Source: Leucobacter sp. CX169 | Lineage (GTDB): Bacteria > Actinomycetota > Actinomycetes > Actinomycetales > Microbacteriaceae | Length of the DNA stretch: 64,000 bases | Direction of reading: 5' to 3' | Assembly (NCBI RefSeq): GCF_017161405.1 | Contig: NZ_CP071051.1 | Span: 2,356,001 to 2,420,000 of the forward strand | Shown here: in pieces, positions 17,414 through 27,133 of the stretch | How positions within the stretch are numbered: position 1 is the first letter of the stretch | Layout: each line of letters opens with the position of its first letter | Program-made: the position numbers and the translations under genes | Notes under the pieces: model-generated | Told to the model about the DNA's origin: nothing | The model's input: only the letters and a program-made list of their open reading frames with translations | Database searches by the model: none

Positions 17414-19180
17414 CTACGAAGCCAGCCAGGCCTCGACATCGCCGAGGGCGACCTTGTCCTTGGTGCCAGCGGCACGGTCCCAGACCTCGGCAAAGCCCTC
17501 GCTCGCGTCGCGCCCAACGACCACCACGCGGGGCACCCCGAGCAGCTCGGCGTCGCCGAACTTCACGCCCGGCGAGACCTTCGGGCGGTCATCGAACAGG
17601 ACGTCGACGCCGGCGGCGGTGAGCGAAGCTGCCAGCGACTCGGCGATCTCGATGATCGCCGGATCCTTGCCGGTGGCTACCAGGTGTACGTCAAACGGCG
17701 CCACTGCGCGCGGCCAGATGAGGCCGCGGTCGTCGTGGTGCAGCTCCGCGAGGATCGCCATGATGCGGGTGATGCCGATGCCGTACGAACCCATCGTGAC
17801 GGTGACGAGCTTGCCGTTCTCGTCGAGCACCTTCAGGCCGAGCGCCTCGGCGTACTTGCGTCCGAGCTGGAAGACGTGGCCGATCTCCATGCCGCGCGCG
17901 GTCTCGATCGGGCCCGAGCCGTCGGGCGCCGGGTCTCCCTCGCGCACGTCGCCCACGTCGATGGTGCCGTCGCCGACGAAGTCGCGCCCGGCGACGAGGC
18001 CGGCGACGTGCTTGCCGTCGATGTTCGCGCCGGTCACCCAGGCGGTGCCCGGGACGACGCGGGGGTCGAGCAGGTAACGCAGGCCGGTGGTGCCCGTCTC
18101 GCCGAGCACGGGTGCGCCCTCTGCGCCCGGGCCGATGTAGCCCTTGACGAGCAGCGGGTGCTTCGCGAATTCTTCGGCCGAGGTCGCCGCGACCTCGCAG
18201 CCGGGGAAGGCGACCTCGAGACGCTTACCGTCGACCTCGCGGTCGCCGGGCAGGCCGATGACCACGATCTCCTTGGTGCCGTCGATCGCGGTGACCGTCA
18301 TGACGACGTTCTTCAGCGTGTCCGCGGCGGTCCAGGCGCGCCCCTCAGGGTGGGGCAGGCTGGCGTTGATCTCGGCGACCAGGGTGTCGATCGTCGGGGT
18401 GTTCGGGGTGTCGAGGATGGCCGGCGCCGGCAGGCCCTCGATCGAGCGCGCCTCGGGCACGGGCGTCGTGTACGCCTCGACGTTGGCGGCGTAGCCGCCC
18501 GCGGAACGCACGAAGGTGTCCTCGCCGATAGCGATCGGCAGCAGGAACTCTTCGCTGCGCGAGCCACCCATGGCGCCCGCGTCTGCCGAGACGATGACGT
18601 AGTCGAGGCCGAGCCGGGTGAAGATGCGCTCGTAGGCGTCGCGCTGCGCCTGGTAGCTCGCGTCGAGTCCGGCATCGGTGACATCGAACGAGTACGCGTC
18701 CTTCATGGTGAACTCGCGACCGCGCAGCAGGCCCGCGCGGGGGCGCGCCTCGTCGCGGTACTTGTCCTGAATCTGGTACAACGACAGCGGCAGGTCCTTG
18801 TAGGAGTTGACGATGTCGTTCACGAGCAGCGTGAACGCTTCCTCGTGCGTGGGCGCAAGCAGGTAGTCGGCGCCGTGCCGATCCTTCAGGCGGAAGAGGG
18901 CGTCGCCGTACTCTTCCCAACGGCCGGTCGCCTCGTACGGCTCACGCGGCAGCAGCGCCGGGAAGTGGACCTCGTGGGCGCCTGCGTTGGCCATCTCTTC
19001 GCGCACGATCTGCTCGAGCTTTGCCTTGACCCGAAGGCCCAGCGGCAGCCAGGCGAACACGCCCGGTGCCTGACGGCGAATATAGCCGGCGCGCACGAGC
19101 AGGCGGTGGCTCGCGACTTCGGCATCGGAGGGATCCTCGCGGAGGGTCTTCAGGAAGTAGTTACTGAGGCGGGTTAGCAC
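17414..19180 (-). CDS. proS: Prolyl-tRNA synthetase
   Basis: Charges tRNA-Pro. 588 residues, the bacterial type with an editing insertion between motifs 2 and 3. Class II motifs: motif 1 around [15 protein letters not shown], motif 2 in [18 protein letters not shown], and motif 3 in [14 protein letters not shown]. The C-terminal anticodon domain starts near DVHLVATG. The ATG at 19180 gives the standard [15 protein letters not shown] start. It is divergent from the mannosyltransferase gene with only 34 bases between the starts. Confidence 0.97.
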   Translation of the reverse strand: MLTRLSNYFLKTLREDPSDAEVASHRLLVRAGYIRRQAPGVFAWLPLGLRVKAKLEQIVREEMANAGAHEVHFPALLPREPYEATGRWEEYGDALFRLKDRHGADYLLAPTHEEAFTLLVNDIVNSYKDLPLSLYQIQDKYRDEARPRAGLLRGREFTMKDAYSFDVTDAGLDASYQAQRDAYERIFTRLGLDYVIVSADAGAMGGSRSEEFLLPIAIGEDTFVRSAGGYAANVEAYTTPVPEARSIEGLPAPAILDTPNTPTIDTLVAEINASLPHPEGRAWTAADTLKNVVMTVTAIDGTKEIVVIGLPGDREVDGKRLEVAFPGCEVAATSAEEFAKHPLLVKGYIGPGAEGAPVLGETGTTGLRYLLDPRVVPGTAWVTGANIDGKHVAGLVAGRDFVGDGTIDVGDVREGDPAPDGSGPIETARGMEIGHVFQLGRKYAEALGLKVLDENGKLVTVTMGSYGIGITRIMAILAELHHDDRGLIWPRAVAPFDVHLVATGKDPAIIEIAESLAASLTAAGVDVLFDDRPKVSPGVKFGDAELLGVPRVVVVGRDASEGFAEVWDRAAGTKDKVALGDVEAWLAS

Positions 19181-19214
19181 CCCTCCATCGTAGACCCGCG
19201 CCTAGGGTGGGTGT

Positions 19215-20750
19215 GTGCCTGCGCTCACCCGAACCCTTCGCCGCGTGCCGGGCTGGGTCTGGCCCGTCGCGGTGCTGGCGCTTGCGGCGGCACTCCGCCT
19301 GATCGACCTGGGCCGACCCGGCACCCTCGTCTTCGACGAGCTGTACTACGTGCGCGACGCCGTGAGCCAGCTTACGCACGGATACCCCACGACCTGGCCC
19401 GACGATGACCCGGCGTTCGGCGGCGAGCGCAGCCGTTCGTTCATGGACGCCCCGGGGCTCGCCGTGCATCCGCCGCTCGGGAAGTGGCTGATCGGGCTCG
19501 GTATGCTCGCGCTCGGGGGCGGCGACCCGCTCGGGGCCGGGATCGACTCAGGCTGGGGGTGGCGCATCGCGGCCGCGGTCGCGGGCATCATCACCGTCGC
19601 GCTGACGATGCGGATCGCCCAGCTGCTGACGGGAAGCCTTGCCACCGCGACGCTCGCCGGCCTCTTCCTCGCGATCGACGGTGTGCACGTCGTGCTCAGT
19701 CGGGTGTCGCTGCTCGACGGCTTCCTCACGCTGCTCGTCACGGCGGGCGTGCTCTGCATGGTGCACGACCACCAGTCGCTTTCCGCCGCCTGGCGCCGCG
19801 GCGGGCGCTGGGTGCAGTGGCGACGTCCGTGGCTACTCGCGGCCGGGGTGGTGTTTGGCTTGGCGGCCGGCGTGAAATGGTCCGGGATGTTCGCGCTGGC
19901 CGCGTTCCTGCTCCTGACGGTCGTCCGCGACGCGCTGGTGCGCGCGCGGCTGCACCCGGTCGGCCGCGCGCCGCGCCCCGTCCTCGGCGCCACGCTCCAG
20001 ACCCTCGTCACGGGGGCCATCGCGCTCCCCGCCGCCGCCGCGGCATACCTCGCCACCTGGTTGGGCTGGATCCTGACCCCGGGCGGCTGGGCCCGGCAGG
20101 ACGGCAGCAACTGGTTCGTCGCCCTCTGGCAATTCCACGTCGAGACCATCGCGTGGCATGAAACTCTGTCTGCACCGCACCCCTACCGCTCGGACCCGTG
20201 GACGTGGCCGCTCGGCCTGCGCCCCACCGCGATGTACTCCGAGGAGCTGCCGGGTGGCCTTATCTCGGTCATCTCCCCCATTCCGAACCCCATCGTCACC
20301 TGGGCGGGCGTCGCGGCCCTCATCGCGCTCGCGGTGCTGGTGGTGCGCGCCGCGATTCGGGCGCTCCGGCCACGCGAGGGCTCGGGGCCGTGGCCGCGCT
20401 GGCAGGCGCTGACCGCGAGCCCCCTGCTGGCGGCCGCGTCGTTCGCGCTCGTGGGGTATCTCTCGGGCTGGCTCCCATGGGTGCTCACGGTGTCACGCTC
20501 GGCGGTGTTCCAGTTCTACGCCGTCGTGCTCACGCCGTTCTCCGCGCTCGCGCTGGCCCTCGCGCTCGCCGCCTGGGTCGCCCCCCGCGTCGGCCGCTCC
20601 CCCGAGGATCTCCGCGGGCGCCGCATCGCCGCCGGGATCCTGGTGGGGGCGGCGCTCGCGGCGACCGCATTCTTCTTCCCGCTCTGGACCGGGATGCCGA
20701 TCGACCGAGGCTACTGGCAGCTCCACCTCTGGCTGCCGGGGTGGCGGTAA
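19215..20750 (+). CDS. pmt: Polyprenyl-phosphate-mannose: protein mannosyltransferase (PMT)
   Basis: 511-residue multi-spanning GT39-type glycosyltransferase that transfers mannose from polyprenyl-phosphate mannose to Ser/Thr of secreted proteins. The first external loop has the catalytic-type acidic pair in FDELYYVRDAVS (near residues 40-50), and HPPLGKWLIGLG follows. About ten membrane helices are visible, with the conserved loop around LRPTAMYSEELPGG in the second half. The start is GTG at 19215. In actinobacteria this gene is often monocistronic as here. Confidence 0.9.
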   Translation: MPALTRTLRRVPGWVWPVAVLALAAALRLIDLGRPGTLVFDELYYVRDAVSQLTHGYPTTWPDDDPAFGGERSRSFMDAPGLAVHPPLGKWLIGLGMLALGGGDPLGAGIDSGWGWRIAAAVAGIITVALTMRIAQLLTGSLATATLAGLFLAIDGVHVVLSRVSLLDGFLTLLVTAGVLCMVHDHQSLSAAWRRGGRWVQWRRPWLLAAGVVFGLAAGVKWSGMFALAAFLLLTVVRDALVRARLHPVGRAPRPVLGATLQTLVTGAIALPAAAAAYLATWLGWILTPGGWARQDGSNWFVALWQFHVETIAWHETLSAPHPYRSDPWTWPLGLRPTAMYSEELPGGLISVISPIPNPIVTWAGVAALIALAVLVVRAAIRALRPREGSGPWPRWQALTASPLLAAASFALVGYLSGWLPWVLTVSRSAVFQFYAVVLTPFSALALALALAAWVAPRVGRSPEDLRGRRIAAGILVGAALAATAFFFPLWTGMPIDRGYWQLHLWLPGWR

Positions 20751-20770
20751 GCGGAAGGCGGAAGGGCCGA

Positions 20771-21463
20771 CTACAGCAGCCGCCGCGCCAGCGCCCAGGC
20801 GGTGAGCTCGTGCCGGTTCGAGAGCTGCAGCTTGCGCAGCACCCGCGAGACGTGCGTCTCGACCGTCTTGACCGAGAGGAAAAGCTCCGCCGCGACCTCC
20901 TTGTAGGCGTAGCCACGGGCGATCATGCGCATGACTTCCTGCTCGCGCGCGGTCAGCCGGTCGAGCTCGTCGTCGGCGTCCGCGATCTCGCCGCCGCCCG
21001 CACCGAAGGCGTCGAGCACGAACCCGGCGAGGCGCGGCGAAAACACCGCGTCGCCCCCGTGCACCCGCCGGGCAGCCTCGGCCACCTCCCGGCCCGAGGC
21101 CGTCTTGGTGAGGTACCCGCGGGCCCCCGAGCGAATCACGCGGACGACGTCGTCCGCGGCGTCAGAGACGCTGAGGGCGAGAAACTTCGTGGCCGCCGCG
21201 GCGGGGTTGGCGGCGAGCCGCTGCACCACCTCGGCACCCCCGCCGCCCGCTCCACCCGGCAGGTGCACGTCGAGCAGCACGACGTCCGGGCGCAGCTCCG
21301 GGATGACGGCCACGGCCTCATCGACCGTCGCCGCCTCGCCGAGCACCTCGAGGGCGTCGCCGAGCTCGGCCCGCAGGCCGGCCCGGAAGATCTGGTGGTC
21401 ATCGACGATCACGACGCGGATGCGCGCGGCGCCGGGAGCCCCAGGGGTGTGCTCGTTACTCAT
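20771..21463 (-). CDS. LuxR/NarL-type response regulator
   Basis: 230 residues. The receiver domain has RVVIVDDH near residue 16 and the phospho-acceptor Asp in VVLLDVHLPGG near residue 65; Lys in GYLTKTAS completes the pocket. The HTH (LTAREQEVMRMIARGYAYKEVAAELF) occupies the C-terminal 60 residues. Its start overlaps the stop of the PspC-containing kinase gene by four bases (ATGA), so they form a two-component pair. Likely targets include the divergent PspC gene at 22995, by context only. Confidence 0.92.
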   Translation of the reverse strand: MSNEHTPGAPGAARIRVVIVDDHQIFRAGLRAELGDALEVLGEAATVDEAVAVIPELRPDVVLLDVHLPGGAGGGGAEVVQRLAANPAAAATKFLALSVSDAADDVVRVIRSGARGYLTKTASGREVAEAARRVHGGDAVFSPRLAGFVLDAFGAGGGEIADADDELDRLTAREQEVMRMIARGYAYKEVAAELFLSVKTVETHVSRVLRKLQLSNRHELTAWALARRLL

Positions 21464-22881
21464 GGCTGCTCCTGATGGTCGGTGTCGATCGGACCAGTTT
21501 CCGCCGCGCGCTCCCGCGGCAGCGCAAGCCTGACGGTCGTGCCGGTGCCGCCAGGGCCTGGCAGGATCCGGGCGGTGCCACCCGCCCGCGCCATCCGCCC
21601 GAGGATCGATGCGCGCACCCCCATCCTCCCATCGGGTAGGCCCGCGGCGTCGGTCTCGGCGGAGAGCCCGGCTGGGCCGAAGCCTGGAAGAACCGTTCCG
21701 AGACCGGGCCCGCGATCGGTGACATCGATGGCGTAGATGGTGGGCGTGACTTCGAGGTACACCGTGACGTCGCCGCCGGCGTGCCTGGCCGCGTTCAGCA
21801 TGGCCTCGCGCGCGGCGCCAAGCAGCGAGTCGGGCACCTGCGCGCCCGCGGCCCCCACCGGGACGAGTTCGAAACGCACGGCGTGCTCCGACTCGAGCGC
21901 GACGGCGTGCGCCCGGAGCGCCGCCTCGGCCGGCTGGGTGCTCTCGCCGCCATCGCTCGAGTCTGCGCCGCGAAACAGCCAGTCGCGCAGCTCCTGCTCT
22001 TGTCGGCGTGCCAGCCGCGACACGTCCGACCCCGGCCCGGACTGCTGCTGAATGAGCGCGAGGGTCTGCAGCACCGAGTCGTGCAGGTGCGCCGCGATCT
22101 CGGCCCGCTCGGCCTCACGGGCGCGCCCGGCGCGCTCGGCGAGCAGGTCACGGTTCAGCCGCACGAGCCACGGCGCGAGCGCGAGCGCGACACCGGCGAG
22201 CACGGCGACGGCCGCCGCGACGATCGTCCACAGGTTGGGCTCTCGCGCGGTGATGAAAAACATGAGTACGCCGGCGGCGACGAGCGCGAGCGCGCCCAGC
22301 AGTCGAATGAACGGGCTGCGCCCGGGCCCACCGCCGTCGGCGATCTGCCACCAGGCCAGTCCCACGCCGGCGAGCACCACCATGCCGGGCAGGATCACCT
22401 CGAGCGGAATGCGCACCCCCAGTTGCACGAGCACGAGGGCGACGCCGGCGACGGTGAGGCAGCCACCCAGCAGGATCTCGGCGATCGGCAGCCGCCCGCC
22501 GCGGGACGAGGCACGGGGGCCGGCGCCCCGCTCGGGCTCGGGCGCGTCAGCGAATGTCCTCGGCTGCGCAGGGTCCCGCGGAGCGGAGTCCCCGAACGCG
22601 GGATCTCGCTGCGCGTGCGGGGCGGGAGCCTGCGGTGCGGGGGCGGGCCGGGTAAGGGCGTCGCGCAGCGGAGCCAAGACGCTCGGCCCGCCCTCCCCCT
22701 GCGCCTCGGGCACCAGAATCCACAGCCAGACGTACAGCACGAGGCCCAGCCCGCCGAGCAGGGTCAGCAGCACTGTGCCGACGCGGACGCCGGCCACCGG
22801 CAGGCCCGTGTGCTCGGCGAAGCCGGCGCAGACCCCACCGATGATGCGGCCCTCGCGCTCGCGATGCATAACTGAACTCAC
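21460..22881 (-). CDS. PspC-domain sensor histidine kinase
   Basis: 473 residues. An N-terminal PspC domain (IIGGVCAGFAEHTGLPVAGVRVG) is followed by a membrane helix, a polar Pro-rich linker, four more hydrophobic segments, and a HisKA_3-type dimerisation helix with the phospho-acceptor His in AAHLHDSVLQTLALI. The ATPase lobe has NAARHAGG and DRGPG. The GTG at 21460-22881 end is preferred as start because GGATAG lies upstream; ATG at 22869 is an alternative. PspC domains sense cell-envelope stress in related systems, so an envelope signal is likely. It forms an operon with the response regulator. Confidence 0.9.
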   Translation of the reverse strand: MSSVMHREREGRIIGGVCAGFAEHTGLPVAGVRVGTVLLTLLGGLGLVLYVWLWILVPEAQGEGGPSVLAPLRDALTRPAPAPQAPAPHAQRDPAFGDSAPRDPAQPRTFADAPEPERGAGPRASSRGGRLPIAEILLGGCLTVAGVALVLVQLGVRIPLEVILPGMVVLAGVGLAWWQIADGGGPGRSPFIRLLGALALVAAGVLMFFITAREPNLWTIVAAAVAVLAGVALALAPWLVRLNRDLLAERAGRAREAERAEIAAHLHDSVLQTLALIQQQSGPGSDVSRLARRQEQELRDWLFRGADSSDGGESTQPAEAALRAHAVALESEHAVRFELVPVGAAGAQVPDSLLGAAREAMLNAARHAGGDVTVYLEVTPTIYAIDVTDRGPGLGTVLPGFGPAGLSAETDAAGLPDGRMGVRASILGRMARAGGTARILPGPGGTGTTVRLALPRERAAETGPIDTDHQEQP

Positions 22882-22994
22882 GCCCCTATCCAAGCACTCG
22901 CGCCTCCGCCTCGGGGTCTCCCTTGGCAATGATCAGGGGCGCGTCAGGGCAAACCCCGATGGCGGCCACCCTGCTCCCGCGGGACACTCGACCT

Positions 22995-24575
22995 ATGGAT
23001 ACGAACGAGACCACGCCGGAGGGCACGGGCACCGACCCCGCGGCCGAGCCAACCGCGCAGCAGGCGCCCCAGCAAGATCAGCCCCGCCCCGCGGGCGAGG
23101 GTTTCTTCAACTGGCTACGCGGCTTGGGCGTCAGCCGCCCGAACGAACGGTGGTTCGGCGGCGTAGCGGCCGGAATCGCGGAGCGCGCCGGCATCGACCC
23201 GCTGATCGTGCGCGGCATTTTTGTCGCGCTCGCGATCGTGGGCGGCCCCGGGATCCTGCTCTACGCGATCGGCTGGTTCTTGCTCCCCGACGCACGCGGA
23301 CGCATCGAAGCAGAGCAGCTGTTTCGCGGCAACAGCAATGGCACGAGCATTACGCTCGCCGTCGTCATCGGCCTGTTCGTCATCTCACCGATCTTCACCG
23401 GAGTCGGCGGCCTGTTCACAGGCGGCATCGGCGGCTGGGGCGTCTGGGGCGTGCTCGGCATGCCGGAGTGGCTGATCGTGCTCTTCACCGTGCTGTGGTG
23501 GCTTGTCCTCTCCGCCGCAGTCGTCTGGATCACCCTGCTCATCATCGCCCGGAGAAATCCGCACCTGTCGCGCGAGGAGGCCGAGCAGCGCGCCGCCGAA
23601 TGGGGCAACCGCTTCGGCCAGCGCGCGACGGAGTGGGGAAACCAGGTGGGCGACAAGGCCACCCAGTGGGGCAACAGCTTCAGTGAGAAGGCCAGCACCT
23701 GGGGCCAGCCCACCGAGAAGCAGGAAACCGCCCAGGCACCGGGCACAGCGGGTGCCGCCAGCGCACAGCCTTCCCATTGGGGCGCCCAGGCGGGCGCCAG
23801 TGTGGCCGGCGTCGCCGCGCAGGTCAACGACTGGACGGCTCGGGATATCGCTGAGCACCGCCGCACCCGACTCGATCCGGCGCACACCATCCTGACGCTC
23901 GGCGTCGCGTTGCTCGCCGCGGGTGCGGCGGCGGCATTGGCGGTCACGGCCGGGGCGGCACCGCTGCTTGCCGGAATCGTCGCGGCCGTCGCGGTGCTCG
24001 GGCTCTCCCTGATCGTCGCGGGGTTGCGCGGCCGACGCAGCGGCTGGATCGGATTCTGGTCGTTCGCCGGCGTCGTCGCCATGCTGTGGGTCGCGTTTAT
24101 TCCGGCGAACACGCAGTTCGTCCCCTTCGGTGACATCGACACCCGGGTCACCTCCCTCGAATCGGGCACCCGCGCGGGCGTGGGTCTGCTCGCGGGCGAC
24201 AGCACGGTCGACCTACGCGGGCTCGACGAGACCGGGGGCATACTTGACGTCTGGGTAGTCGCCGGCACCGCCGAGATCCTGCTGCCGGACCGCACCATCC
24301 CGGTGCGCGTCGAGGCGCGCACCCTGGCGGGGCAGCAGATCACGATCGACCGCGCGGGCAACGAGACACGTCTGTCGAGCCCGCTGCTCGCGCAGACGAC
24401 CGGCATCGCCGCCCGCCCGGGCGACTCCACGCCGGTCACCACCGTCCGCGTCTGGATGTTCGCGGGCAATACGACGATCGACGGGGTGTCCGCTCAGTCG
24501 ATCACCTCGGACACCGCGGCGACCGCGTCCGCGCGCGAGCTGAGCGCGACGATGATTCTGGAGGACGCACGATGA
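22995..24575 (+). CDS. PspC-domain membrane protein
   Basis: About 526 residues. A polar N-terminus is followed by a PspC domain (RWFGGVAAGIAERAGIDPLIVRGIF near residues 45-70), membrane helices, a linker with several WGN/WGQ repeats (EWGNRFGQRATEWGNQVGD and relatives, roughly residues 195-240), more helices, and a C-terminal beta-rich domain like the DUF4097/LiaF-type region. It is divergent from the PspC kinase operon with about 113 bases between starts, so it is probably a target or partner of that system in envelope-stress response. Role inferred. Confidence 0.85.
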   Translation: MDTNETTPEGTGTDPAAEPTAQQAPQQDQPRPAGEGFFNWLRGLGVSRPNERWFGGVAAGIAERAGIDPLIVRGIFVALAIVGGPGILLYAIGWFLLPDARGRIEAEQLFRGNSNGTSITLAVVIGLFVISPIFTGVGGLFTGGIGGWGVWGVLGMPEWLIVLFTVLWWLVLSAAVVWITLLIIARRNPHLSREEAEQRAAEWGNRFGQRATEWGNQVGDKATQWGNSFSEKASTWGQPTEKQETAQAPGTAGAASAQPSHWGAQAGASVAGVAAQVNDWTARDIAEHRRTRLDPAHTILTLGVALLAAGAAAALAVTAGAAPLLAGIVAAVAVLGLSLIVAGLRGRRSGWIGFWSFAGVVAMLWVAFIPANTQFVPFGDIDTRVTSLESGTRAGVGLLAGDSTVDLRGLDETGGILDVWVVAGTAEILLPDRTIPVRVEARTLAGQQITIDRAGNETRLSSPLLAQTTGIAARPGDSTPVTTVRVWMFAGNTTIDGVSAQSITSDTAATASARELSATMILEDAR

Positions 24576-24904
24576 ACACCGAACCCATCCCCGCCGCCCC
24601 GCACTCCGGCGGCCAGGCGAACGCCGACGGCCAGGCACAGCCCGTCGGGCGAACACCGGCCCCCGGTCCGGATCCTGCGAGGCCAGCCGAAGCACAACCC
24701 CGCGGTCCGCGCCCGGTGCGCAGCGGCCCCATCGTGTGGGGCGCACTCGTGCTCGTTGCCTGCGCGTTCGTCGCGCAGCAGGTGCTCGCCCCCGGCACGC
24801 TCGACGCCACCGCCTGGGTAACCGCGATCGTCCTCGGGCTCGGCGTGCTCCTGCTCGTGGCGGGCATCGCCGCCGTCGTGAATCAGTCGCGCCGGGACCG
24901 CTAG
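24572..24904 (+). CDS. Small membrane protein coupled to the PspC gene
   Basis: 110 residues. A Pro/Gln/Gly-rich soluble N-terminus of about 50 residues is followed by two hydrophobic helices (WGALVLVACAFVAQQVL and AIVLGLGVLLLVAGIAAVV) and a basic tail. It overlaps the end of the PspC gene by four bases (ATGA). No family recognised; a role with the PspC protein is inferred only from coupling. Confidence 0.7.
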   Translation: MNTEPIPAAPHSGGQANADGQAQPVGRTPAPGPDPARPAEAQPRGPRPVRSGPIVWGALVLVACAFVAQQVLAPGTLDATAWVTAIVLGLGVLLLVAGIAAVVNQSRRDR

Positions 24905-26410
24905 CTACGCGAGCGGGTGGGTAACCGGGGACGCGATCCAGTGCAGCGGAATGCTGATCGCGACCCGGGTACCGCCGCCCTCGTGCGGGCCCCACTCAAT
25001 CGAGCCGCCGAGCTCGCCCTGGATGAGGGTGCGCACGATCTGGGTGCCGAGACCGTCGCCGACGGTGCCACCGGGAAGTCCGGTGCCGGTGTCGGTGACC
25101 TGGACGAGCAGGCGCTCCTCGTTGCGCTCGGCGACGATGGCGACCTCGCCCTCCATCCCGGCGAGGCCGTGCTCCACAGCGTTCGTGACGATTTCGGTGA
25201 GCGCGAGCGCGAGCGGGGTCGCATACTCCGAGGGGAGCTCGCCGAAGCGACCCTCCCGGCGCAGGTGCACGGTCGTGTTGTGAATGCTGGCGACCTCGGC
25301 CGCAAGGCCGACCACTCGGTCGAATACCTCGTCGAAGCTGACGATCTGTGAGAGCCCGGTCGCGAGGGTGTCGTGCACGACCGCGATCGCGGCGACGCGG
25401 CGCATCGCCTGGCTGAGCGCCTCCTTAGCGTCCTCGCTGCGGGCACGACGCGCCTGCACGCGCAGCAGAGACGCCACGGTCTGCAGGTTGTTCTTCACCC
25501 GGTGATGGATCTCGCGAATCGTCGCGTCCTTGGTGATGAGTTCCTGCTCCTGCTGGCGCAGGTCGGTGATGTCGCGCGTCAGCACGATGCCGCCGGAGCG
25601 CGCATTCTCGAGCGTGACCGGGATCGAGCGGAGCGTCACGACCCTGCCGAGCGCCTCAATGTCCGAGCGCTTGGCAACCTTGCCCTGCGTGATGAGCGGC
25701 AGCGATTCGTTCGTGTCGAACTGACCGCGCACGACCTCGTGCACGACGTCCGAGAAGTTCTCGCCCTCCATCTCGTCGCGGTAGCCGAGCATCGTGAAGG
25801 TGGTCTGGGTGTTGGGACTCGCAAACGTAATCTCGCCCGAAGGGTCAACGCGCACCAGGCCGTCGGCGGCGCGCGGGGCACCCCGCTCACGGCCTCGGGA
25901 GCTCGCGGTAGTGGGGAACAGCCCCAGCTGGATCATCGCGAAGAGGTCATCGGCGCACTCACGAAACGCCGCTCCAATGCGCGAGGCACTCTGGCCGTCG
26001 TTCAGGCTCGTGTGGACGGTCGCGACCGCGATCGGCCCGACCTGTTCGCCCGTCTCGAGATCCTTTCGGCTCACGGAATACGCCGTGAGCTTCATGGGGT
26101 TCTCCTCGTACCACGCAGGGGAGGTCGACACGGCCGCGGCCCCGGTGCGCACGGTTTCCTCGACGAGCTCTCGCCAGTCGTCGCGCAGCAGGTCGCCGAG
26201 CACGTCCCGGTAGAACAGCGTGACTGAGCCGGCGGGGCGGCTGTGCGCGACGGCGATGTAGTCGCCGTCAATCGTCGGCGCCCACAACACCACGTCGCCG
26301 AGGGCAAGGTCAGCAAGCAGCTGCCAGTCGGCAGTCAGCAGCTCGAGCCAGTCGACATCGATGTCGGGGAGTTCGGCATAGCGGGACACAAGATTACGCA
26401 GCGTGGACAC
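24905..26410 (-). CDS. pdtaS: Sensor histidine kinase, PdtaS-like
   Basis: 501 residues, soluble. The N-terminal domain opens MSTLRNLVSRYAELPDIDVDW with WQLLADLALGDVVLW, matching the GAF-type N-domain of mycobacterial PdtaS. A PAS-like domain follows (DGLVRVDPSGEITFAS), then a HisKA_2 helix with the phospho-acceptor His in EIHHRVKNNLQTVASLL, and the ATPase lobe with TNAVEHG and DTGTGLPGG. PdtaS partners with PdtaR, an RNA-binding ANTAR response regulator, but no such gene is in this window. Its stop is beside the stop of the convergent membrane protein gene. Confidence 0.85.
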   Translation of the reverse strand: MSTLRNLVSRYAELPDIDVDWLELLTADWQLLADLALGDVVLWAPTIDGDYIAVAHSRPAGSVTLFYRDVLGDLLRDDWRELVEETVRTGAAAVSTSPAWYEENPMKLTAYSVSRKDLETGEQVGPIAVATVHTSLNDGQSASRIGAAFRECADDLFAMIQLGLFPTTASSRGRERGAPRAADGLVRVDPSGEITFASPNTQTTFTMLGYRDEMEGENFSDVVHEVVRGQFDTNESLPLITQGKVAKRSDIEALGRVVTLRSIPVTLENARSGGIVLTRDITDLRQQEQELITKDATIREIHHRVKNNLQTVASLLRVQARRARSEDAKEALSQAMRRVAAIAVVHDTLATGLSQIVSFDEVFDRVVGLAAEVASIHNTTVHLRREGRFGELPSEYATPLALALTEIVTNAVEHGLAGMEGEVAIVAERNEERLLVQVTDTGTGLPGGTVGDGLGTQIVRTLIQGELGGSIEWGPHEGGGTRVAISIPLHWIASPVTHPLA

Positions 26411-26598
26411 GGGGCAAGCCTAGCGCGGCACCTGGACACCGAGCAGCGTCCGCGCACTCCGGGCACGAACGCACGTTGACCTTGCACTACCGTGTGCGAT
26501 TACTGTGTGCAGACAAGTACCCAGCAATGGCGCCGGGTCGGTCTCCGGGGCGATCGAATTAATTGGACCTGACCGGCGCGTTCTCCGAAAGGAACCCA

Positions 26599-27045
26599 AT
26601 GACCGCCCCACCCCAGACTTCCGCAACCATTCGTGAACGCCGTCCCCGCACGGGCACGCCCATCATCCATCCGCGCCATGTCGCAGTGCCGGATGACCCG
26701 CCGCTGCCGGGCACGATCACGGTGCACCTGATTCGCAATCTCGCGGTCTGCGCGGTGGAGGCGCTCGATGGCGTCCGCCCGATTGAGCAGTTCTCGGCGT
26801 GGATTACGCACGAGGTCGCCGTCGCCCTCACCCTCCGCCGCCAACTGCGCCAGGAGCGACACGCGAGCTACCGAGACCGGCGCCGGCGGGTCCCCGCGCC
26901 CGGCGCCGTGCAGCTGAGTCAGCCGGCGGCCGGCGTGATCGAAGCGGCGATCGTCATCACGAGCGAGGGGCACAGCTTCGCGGTCGCGATGCGGCTCGAG
27001 TGGCTGCGCGGGCGCTGGCGAGCGACCCACTTGACCGTGCTGTAA
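26599..27045 (+). CDS. Rv3235-like (DUF6459-type) protein
   Basis: 148 residues. A basic, disordered-looking N-terminus is followed by a compact domain: LIRNLAVCAVEALDGVRPIEQFSAWIT, then RRQLRQERHASYRD, and a closing beta hairpin ending in RWRATHLTVL. This resembles the Rv3235 family, usually found near secA in actinobacteria; function unknown. The ATG at 26599 has AAAGGA six bases upstream. Confidence 0.75.
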   Translation: MTAPPQTSATIRERRPRTGTPIIHPRHVAVPDDPPLPGTITVHLIRNLAVCAVEALDGVRPIEQFSAWITHEVAVALTLRRQLRQERHASYRDRRRRVPAPGAVQLSQPAAGVIEAAIVITSEGHSFAVAMRLEWLRGRWRATHLTVL

Positions 27046-27098
27046 CGCACGACAGCACCGGATCCCTGCGCGAGGCGAGGATCCGGTGCTGTCGTGCG
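27046..27098. terminator. Bidirectional terminator
   Basis: A perfect 20-base stem (starting CGCACGACAGCACCG) closes a 13-base loop, directly after the stop of the Rv3235-like gene. It lies between convergent genes and also serves rlmB. Confidence 0.85.
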
Positions 27099-27133
27099 TG
27101 CGTTGCCGCGGGTCGAACCCCGGGCCGCAAGGA

